A stretch of 5,542 nt of DNA from Alphaproteobacteria bacterium (lineage in GTDB: Bacteria > Pseudomonadota > Alphaproteobacteria > Reyranellales > Reyranellaceae), in contig JABCYT010000280.1 of NCBI GenBank assembly GCA_013290035.1, positions 1 through 5,542 on the forward strand, in the 5' to 3' direction. How positions within the stretch are numbered: position 1 is the first letter of the stretch; each line of letters opens with the position of its first letter. Under the pieces are notes generated by a model, which ran no database searches, was not told the DNA's origin, and saw nothing but the letters and a program-made list of their open reading frames with translations. The translations under genes and the position numbers were made by a program. Below are positions 1 through 5,542 of this stretch, piece after piece.

Positions 1-545
1 AGATTGAGCGAGCCGACGCAGAGCAGGACCGTGATGAACACGAAACCGATCGAGACCTCGTAGGACACCATCTGCGCCGCCGAACGCAATGCGCCCAGGA
101 AGGCGTATTTCGAGTTCGACGCCCAGCCGGCGATGATGACGCCGTAGACACCGAGCGAGGAGATGGCGAAGAGATAGAGAATGCCGACATTGATGTCGGC
201 GATGACCCAGCCGTCACCGAAGGGCATGACCGCCCAGGCGATCAGCGCCGTCATGAAGGTGATCATGGGCGCTAAGATGAACAGCACCGCGTTGGCGCTC
301 GAGGGGACGATCGTCTCCTTGAGCAGCAGCTTCAAGCCGTCGGCGAAGGGCTGCCACAGGCCAAAGGGCCCGACCACGTTGGGGCCGCGGCGGAGCTGGA
401 TCGAAGCCCAGATCTTGCGGTCGGCATAGGTCATGTAGGCCACGGCCAGGAGCAGCGGCACCGTGACCAGCAGGCACTCGGCGAGAATGACGATGAACTG
501 GCCGAACCAGTTCACGGTGAAGAAATGGATCAGGTCGGCGGACAT
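1..545 (-). CDS. nuoH: NADH-quinone oxidoreductase subunit H (ND1-type membrane subunit), 3' end cut by window edge
   Basis: NuoH is the membrane subunit that joins the peripheral and membrane arms; with NuoB and NuoD it forms the ubiquinone channel and starts the proton-translocation path. I translated the frame by hand from the ATG at 545: 181 codons plus two bases are visible, roughly the first half of a protein of about 325-350 residues. It begins [17 protein letters not shown]. Hydrophobic segments lie at about 15-37, 85-108, 118-141 and 162-180. Between them are the ND1 signatures [20 protein letters not shown] (41-60), the amphipathic [13 protein letters not shown] (65-77), [20 protein letters not shown] (142-161) and SYEVSIGF (161-168), whose Glu163 is the conserved charged residue before the fourth helix. 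It starts 3 bases after the nuoG stop and has GGAG 6 bases upstream. The only TTA codon noted in the region is Leu91 (273-275). Neither a stop nor nuoI is inside the window. Confidence 0.98.
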   Translation of the reverse strand, partial: MSADLIHFFTVNWFGQFIVILAECLLVTVPLLLAVAYMTYADRKIWASIQLRRGPNVVGPFGLWQPFADGLKLLLKETIVPSSANAVLFILAPMITFMTALIAWAVMPFGDGWVIADINVGILYLFAISSLGVYGVIIAGWASNSKYAFLGALRSAAQMVSYEVSIGFVFITVLLCVGSLN

Positions 546-548
546 CGG

Positions 549-2600
549 CTACTCCGCCGCCATGAGCTGGGCGCGGGAAGCGATGCATTCGGCCATCGTT
601 TTGGAAGCGCGGCTGATCGGGCAGGTCATGTAGAAGTTGGCGATCGGCGAGACGAATGGCGCATCCGAGAGGTTGCCCGGATCGCCGAAGCCGCCCCAGG
701 CGCCCGCTTCCTGCTGGTCGAGTGCTGCAAAGCTCTTGTTCACCGCAACCAGCCGCGCACGGACCTGGCCCAGCGTATCGTACGGCAGCGTCTTGCCCAG
801 CCGCTCCGACAGCGCGCGCAGGATCGCCCAATCCTCGCGGGCATCGCCCGGCGGATAACCGGCACGGAACGCGAGCTGGACGCGACCTTCGGTGTTCACG
901 TAGGTGCCGGGCTTCTCGGTATAGGCCGCACCAGGCAGGATCACGTCGGCGCGGTGTGCGCCGATATCGCCGTGATGGCCCTGGTAGATCACGAAGGCCT
1001 TGCCGAGCCGCTTGGTGTCGATCTCATCGGCAGCCAGCAAGTAGACGACGTCGATCTCACGCTTCTCACAGCCGGCCAGGATGCCCGCCACGTCGCGACC
1101 GCCCTCGCCCGGCACCAGGCCGAGATCGAGGCCGCCCACGCGCGCCGCCGCGGTATGTAGGACGGCAAAGCCGTTCCAGTCGGCGCGCACGGCGCCCAGC
1201 CTGTCGACGAGCTCGCGGGCCATCGCCAGCACCGCCGCGCCGTCCTCGCGCGCCAGCGCGCCCATGCCGACGATGATCAGCGGGTTCTTGGCGGCCTTCA
1301 GCTTCTCGAGGAAGCCCGTCTTGCCGTCCAGCAGGTCGCGCAGCGACGCAGGCCCGGCGCCCAGCCGCTCGACCGGATAGGTGAGATCGGCGACCGGGCC
1401 GACGCTGCCGATGGCGCAACGACCGTGCAGGTAGCGCTTGCGGATGCGCGCGTTCAGCACCGGCGATTCGGTGCGCGGATTGGTGCCGACCAGCAGGATC
1501 GCATCGGCCTGATCGATGCCGCGGATGCCGGGATTGAAGATGTAGCTGCCGCGCGGGCCGCCCTCGAGCCTGGCGCCGTCCTGGCGGCAATCGACGTTGG
1601 GCGAGCCCAGCGCCGTCATCAGGTCCTTGAGCGCCACCATGGATTCGGCATCGCACTGGTCGCCCGCGATCGCCGCCACCCTGGCGCCGTCGATGGTAGC
1701 GAGCTTGGCGGCGATGGCGGCGAAGGCCTCGTCCCAGGTCGCTTCCGCGAGCTTGCCGCCACGGCGCACATAGGGCCGGTCGAGCCGCTGATGGCGCAGG
1801 CCGTCGATGGCGTGCCGCGTCTTGTCGGAGATCCACTCCTCGTTCACGTCGTCGTTGAGGCGCGGCAGCACGCGCATCACCTGCGCGCCCCGCGTGTCGA
1901 CGCGAATGTTGGCGCCCAGCGCATCGAGCACGTCGACCGATTCGGTCTTGGTGAGCTCCCACGACCGGGCCTCGAAGGCGTAAGGCTTGGAGGTCAGCGC
2001 GCCGACCGGGCAGAGATCGACCAGATTGCCGGCCAGCTCGGTGGTGAGCGCATGCTCGACATAGGTCGTGACTTCCATGTCTTCGCCGCGGCCCGTGGCG
2101 CCCAGCTCCTCGACGCCCGCCACCTCGGTGGCGAAGCGGATGCAGCGCGTGCAGTGGATGCAGCGGTTCATCGACGTCTTGACCAGCGGCCCCAGCTCCT
2201 TGTCGGGCACGGCGCGCTTGTTCTCGTGGAAGCGGCTGCGGTCGAAGCCGTAGCCCATCGCCTGGTCCTGCAGGTCGCACTCGCCGCCCTGATCGCAGAT
2301 CGGACAGTCGAGCGGATGGTTGATGAGCAGGAACTCCATCACGCCCTTGCGCGCTTTCTCGACCATCGGCGTGGTGGTGAAGATCTCCTGCTTGTCGGCG
2401 ATGGGCAGCGCGCAGCTCGCCTGCGGCTTGGGCGGGCCGGGCTTCACCTCGACCAGGCACATCCGGCAATTGCCGGCGATGGAAAGGCGTTCGTGGTAGC
2501 AGAAGCGCGGGATCTCGACGCCCGCCAGCTCACAGGCCTGCAGGACCGTGAAGCCGGCCGGCACCTCCAACTCGACGCCGTTGACCTTGACCTTGGGCAT
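549..2600 (-). CDS. nuoG: NADH-quinone oxidoreductase subunit G (75 kDa-type, clusters N1b, N4, N5)
   Basis: NuoG is the largest peripheral subunit and carries electrons from NuoF/NuoE toward NuoI. The protein is 683 residues, typical of the alphaproteobacterial and mitochondrial type. An N-terminal ferredoxin domain holds N1b: Cys34, Cys45, Cys48 and Cys63. Next comes the His-Cys3 site of N5: His95, Cys99, Cys102 and Cys108 (HPLDCPICDQGGEC). N4 follows: Cys147, Cys150, Cys153 (RCIHCTRC) and Cys197 (DLCPVGAL). From about 220 a molybdopterin-oxidoreductase-like domain runs to about 600; in this family it binds no Mo cofactor. The distal N7 cysteines known from E. coli NuoG are absent after Cys197 (ARSWELTKTESVDV carries none). 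A C-terminal segment, FVSPIANFYMTCPISRAS, is also family-like. The start ATG has AGGGAG 6 bases upstream. It ends LMAAE-TAG, 3 bases before nuoH. One CTA codon (1158-1160) is present; there is no TTA or TCA. Confidence 0.99.
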   Translation of the reverse strand: MPKVKVNGVELEVPAGFTVLQACELAGVEIPRFCYHERLSIAGNCRMCLVEVKPGPPKPQASCALPIADKQEIFTTTPMVEKARKGVMEFLLINHPLDCPICDQGGECDLQDQAMGYGFDRSRFHENKRAVPDKELGPLVKTSMNRCIHCTRCIRFATEVAGVEELGATGRGEDMEVTTYVEHALTTELAGNLVDLCPVGALTSKPYAFEARSWELTKTESVDVLDALGANIRVDTRGAQVMRVLPRLNDDVNEEWISDKTRHAIDGLRHQRLDRPYVRRGGKLAEATWDEAFAAIAAKLATIDGARVAAIAGDQCDAESMVALKDLMTALGSPNVDCRQDGARLEGGPRGSYIFNPGIRGIDQADAILLVGTNPRTESPVLNARIRKRYLHGRCAIGSVGPVADLTYPVERLGAGPASLRDLLDGKTGFLEKLKAAKNPLIIVGMGALAREDGAAVLAMARELVDRLGAVRADWNGFAVLHTAAARVGGLDLGLVPGEGGRDVAGILAGCEKREIDVVYLLAADEIDTKRLGKAFVIYQGHHGDIGAHRADVILPGAAYTEKPGTYVNTEGRVQLAFRAGYPPGDAREDWAILRALSERLGKTLPYDTLGQVRARLVAVNKSFAALDQQEAGAWGGFGDPGNLSDAPFVSPIANFYMTCPISRASKTMAECIASRAQLMAAE
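552..555 (-). promoter_or_regulatory. nuoH ribosome binding site inside the nuoG 3' end
   Basis: GGAG on the minus strand, formed by the last two sense codons of nuoG (GCG-GAG), lies 6 bases before the nuoH ATG at 545. The stop and start are arranged TAG-CCG-ATG. The site supports this start and implies coupling to nuoG translation. Confidence 0.65.
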
Positions 2601-2606
2601 TGCCTG

Positions 2607-2612
2607 CTCCCT
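2607..2612 (-). promoter_or_regulatory. nuoG ribosome binding site
   Basis: AGGGAG on the minus strand sits 6 bases before the nuoG ATG at 2600. It fills most of the 15-base gap after the nuoF stop and is the only one of the four sites wholly between genes. It supports the ATG at 2600 as the start. Confidence 0.75.
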
Positions 2613-2615
2613 GCC

Positions 2616-3899
<1,284 letters not shown>

Positions 3900-3902
3900 C
3901 GC

Positions 3903-4484
3903 CTACTCGCTCCTGAGCGTGGTCAGTCCGCCTTGCGGCGCCGATGTCTGGCGGTCGACCTGCGGCCCGGCCTTCGGACTCTCGCCGCGCCGGAAGGCGT
4001 CGAGCACCTTGTTGATCGAAGCCTCGTCGAGGTCCTCGTAGAAATCGTCGTTGATCTGCACGACCGGCGCGTTGACACAGGCGCCCAGGCACTCGACTTC
4101 CTGAACGCTGAAGGTCTCGCCGTCGGCGGCGTGCTGGCAGGCCTTCATCACCGCGTCCGAGCCGCGCAGCCAGCACGGCGTCGTGGTGCAGACCTGCAGC
4201 AGGTACTTGCCGCGCGGCTTGAGCTGGAACATCGTGTAGAAAGTGGCGATCTCGTAGACGCGGATCGGCGCCATTTCGAGGAGCTTCGCCACCTCGACCA
4301 TCGCCGCCCGCGGCAGCCAGCCCTGCTGGCGCTGGGCGAGGTCGAGCACGCCGATCACGGCGCTTGCCTGGCGGCCGGGCGGATAGTTCGCCATCAGCAC
4401 CTGCGCCTTCGCCAGATTGTCGGGCGTGAAGGCGAAGTGCTCGACGTGCGGCACATCCTTGGGATCGGCGGTGATCATCGACAT
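3903..4484 (-). CDS. nuoE: NADH-quinone oxidoreductase subunit E (24 kDa-type, cluster N1a)
   Basis: NuoE is a thioredoxin-fold [2Fe-2S] subunit of the NADH dehydrogenase module, paired with NuoF. The protein is 193 residues. The N1a ligands are all present: Cys99 and Cys104 (CTTTPC), then Cys132 and Cys136 (ECLGAC). The conserved IRVYEIATFYTMF stretch sits at about 74-86. An N-terminal helical part precedes it (AVIGVLDLAQRQQGWLP at 42-58). The C-terminal tail after about 168, ending SAPQGGLTTLRSE, resembles tails seen in alphaproteobacterial NuoE. I chose the ATG at 4484 because a perfect AGGAGG lies 7 bases upstream; the next in-frame ATG, at 4478, would be 13 bases from it. The frame is open much further upstream within nuoD, but that part is not NuoE-like. 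The stop is TAG (LRSE then stop), 3 bases before nuoF. It contains no TTA, CTA or TCA codon. Confidence 0.98.
   Translation of the reverse strand: MSMITADPKDVPHVEHFAFTPDNLAKAQVLMANYPPGRQASAVIGVLDLAQRQQGWLPRAAMVEVAKLLEMAPIRVYEIATFYTMFQLKPRGKYLLQVCTTTPCWLRGSDAVMKACQHAADGETFSVQEVECLGACVNAPVVQINDDFYEDLDEASINKVLDAFRRGESPKAGPQVDRQTSAPQGGLTTLRSE
3910..3914 (-). promoter_or_regulatory. nuoF ribosome binding site inside the nuoE 3' end
   Basis: AGGAG on the minus strand lies 10 bases before the nuoF ATG (3899), within the last codons of nuoE. The 3-base gap between the genes (TAG-GCG-ATG) cannot hold a separate site. The spacing is slightly long, so the TAGG at the stop codon may also contribute. Confidence 0.65.
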
Positions 4485-4491
4485 CTCATCG

Positions 4492-4498
4492 CCTCCTA
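4492..4498 (-). promoter_or_regulatory. nuoE ribosome binding site fused with the nuoD stop codon
   Basis: On the minus strand the bases read TAGGAGG: the TAG stop of nuoD (4498-4496) supplies the first bases of a perfect AGGAGG Shine-Dalgarno (4497-4492). The ATG at 4484 follows after 7 bases, the best spacing among the nearby ATGs, and this decides the nuoE start. A ribosome finishing nuoD would cover this site, so coupled re-initiation is likely (inference). Confidence 0.85.
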
Positions 4499-5542
4499 GC
4501 GGTCGATCTCGCCGAACACGATATCGAGCGAGCCGATATTCGCCGACATGTCGGCGAGCTGGTGGCCCCTGGTCATCATGTCGAGCGCCTGCAGGTGCGG
4601 GAAACCCGGCGCGCGGATCTTGCAGCGATAGGGCTTGTTGGTGCCGTCGGACACGAGATAGACGGCGAACTCGCCCTTGGGCGCCTCGACGGCGGTGTAG
4701 GTCTCGCCGGCCGGCACCTTGTAGCCCTCGGTGTAGAGCTTGAAATGGTGGATGAGCGCTTCCATCGAGCCTTTCATCTCGCCGCGCCGCGGCGGCGAGA
4801 TCTTGCGGTCGTCGACGCGCACCTGCCCGGTGACGGTGCGCAGCGCGGCCACGCACTGCTCCATGATGCGCGCACTCTGGTACATCTCCTCGATGCGCAC
4901 GAGATAGCGCGCGAAGCAGTCGCCGGACTTGCCGACCGGAATGTCGAAATCCATGCGGTCGTAGACGTCGTAGGGCTGCGACTTGCGGAGGTCCCACGGG
5001 ATTCCCGAGGCGCGGATCAGCGGGCCGCTGAAGCCCCAATCGAGCGCCTGCTGCGGGCCGACGACGCCGATATCAACGGTGCGCTGGCGGAAGATGCGAT
5101 TGTCGTTCAGCAGTTTCTCGATGTCCTTCATGAACGGGTAGAACTGCTTGATCCACCCATCCATCGAATCGAGCATGCCGTCCGGCAGGTCCTGGTGCAC
5201 GCCGCCGGGGCGGAAATAGGCCGCGTGCATGCGCGAGCCGCTCACGCCTTCGTAGTATTCCATCAGGAGCTCGCGCTGCTCGAAGCCCCACAGCGGCGGG
5301 GTGAGCGCGCCGGTATCCATGGCGAACGTCGTGACGTTCAGCAGGTGGTTCAGGATGCGGGTGATCTCGGCGAACAGCACGCGGATATACTGGCCGCGCT
5401 CGGGCACGGTGATGCCCAGAAGCTTCTCGACCGCCAGCGCGTAGGCGTGCTCCTGGCTCATCGGCGAGACGTAGTCGAGCCGGTCGAAATACGGCACCGC
5501 CTGCAGGTAGCTCTTGTATTCGATCAGCTTCTCGGTGCCGCG
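4496..5542 (-). CDS. nuoD: NADH-quinone oxidoreductase subunit D (49 kDa-type), 5' end cut by window edge
   Basis: NuoD is a peripheral-arm subunit of complex I that helps form the ubiquinone pocket next to NuoB and NuoH; it descends from the [NiFe]-hydrogenase large subunit. The 348 visible residues begin at [10 protein letters not shown], part of the family's HRGTEK motif, so the conserved His and roughly the first 50-60 residues lie beyond the edge. Motifs in order are [11 protein letters not shown] (visible residues 18-28, whose Tyr24 I take to be the quinone-contacting tyrosine), [34 protein letters not shown], the conserved SPPRRGEMK, and the canonical end [12 protein letters not shown]. 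The open frame continues to the last base. The GTG at 5497-5495 is an internal valine codon, not the start. The hydrogenase metal-ligand cysteines are not seen, as expected for NuoD. The stop is TAG, 11 bases before nuoE. Fusion to NuoC upstream cannot be judged here. Confidence 0.98.
   Translation of the reverse strand, partial: RGTEKLIEYKSYLQAVPYFDRLDYVSPMSQEHAYALAVEKLLGITVPERGQYIRVLFAEITRILNHLLNVTTFAMDTGALTPPLWGFEQRELLMEYYEGVSGSRMHAAYFRPGGVHQDLPDGMLDSMDGWIKQFYPFMKDIEKLLNDNRIFRQRTVDIGVVGPQQALDWGFSGPLIRASGIPWDLRKSQPYDVYDRMDFDIPVGKSGDCFARYLVRIEEMYQSARIMEQCVAALRTVTGQVRVDDRKISPPRRGEMKGSMEALIHHFKLYTEGYKVPAGETYTAVEAPKGEFAVYLVSDGTNKPYRCKIRAPGFPHLQALDMMTRGHQLADMSANIGSLDIVFGEIDR
4776..4801. repeat. 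Perfect 10-bp inverted repeat with 6-base loop inside nuoD
   Basis: The plus strand reads atctcgccgc, then gccgcg, then gcggcgagat. The two 10-base arms (4776-4785 and 4792-4801) are exact reverse complements and the hairpin is very GC-rich. On the sense strand it encodes ISPPRRGEM, one of the most conserved stretches of NuoD, so the symmetry may simply come from the codons chosen for Pro-Pro-Arg-Arg-Gly-Glu. No T-run follows on the minus strand, so it does not look like an intrinsic terminator. Confidence 0.7.

Noticed and set aside
214..831. Minus-strand 205-codon open frame across the nuoG-nuoH junction
   Set aside because: It is a shifted frame of the nuoG 3' end and the nuoH start; the true nuoH frame from 545 gives a clear ND1-type protein.
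1066..2469. Minus-strand 467-codon open frame overlapping nuoG
   Set aside because: It is a shifted frame of nuoG, very rich in Arg, Gly, Ala and Pro, while nuoG itself is an intact, fully recognisable protein.
4475..4489. Tiny out-of-frame ORF (ATG at 4489, four codons then TGA) overlapping the nuoE start
   Set aside because: Its ATG lies only 2 bases from the Shine-Dalgarno, too close for efficient initiation; it most likely arises by chance from the GATGAGATGTCGATGA string.
4485..5039. Upstream extension of the nuoE frame into nuoD, open back to 5039
   Set aside because: The extra residues are a shifted reading of nuoD, rich in Arg and Ala, and do not resemble NuoE. The perfect Shine-Dalgarno places the start at 4484.

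Overview
The window is a stretch of a complex I operon (nuo, proton-translocating NADH:quinone oxidoreductase), read entirely from the minus strand. In transcription order it holds nuoD (5' end cut by the window edge), nuoE, nuoF, nuoG and nuoH (3' end cut by the other edge). The DNA is GC-rich. Several features point to an alphaproteobacterium: the D-E-F-G-H order with nuoE as its own gene, a NuoG of 683 residues without the extra N7 cluster cysteines, the tail on NuoE, and the NuoH motif spellings. The order Rhodospirillales or a relative is plausible. I cannot name a genus from this sequence.

Layout on the minus strand: nuoD 5542-4496, nuoE 4484-3903, nuoF 3899-2616, nuoG 2600-549, nuoH 545-1. 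Gaps between genes are 11, 3, 15 and 3 bases, so there is no room for promoters or terminators and no stretch over 300 bases without a gene. Each of the four visible starts has a Shine-Dalgarno-like sequence close upstream. Three of these lie partly or wholly inside the preceding gene, which suggests translational coupling on one polycistronic mRNA.

The products form a continuous electron path. NuoF binds NADH and FMN and carries cluster N3. NuoE carries N1a. NuoG carries N1b, N4 and N5 and passes electrons toward the connecting subunits. NuoD helps form the quinone pocket. NuoH is the membrane subunit on which that pocket sits. All visible iron-sulfur ligand sets are intact, and no frameshift or truncation is seen.

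This is a conserved housekeeping region. I found no undescribed system. The points worth noting are small-scale: nuoE, nuoF, nuoG and nuoH share one reading register separated only by amber stops, all four visible stops are TAG, the nuoD stop is merged into the nuoE ribosome binding site, and nuoD contains a perfect 10-bp hairpin. Very long antisense open frames exist but are explained by codon use.
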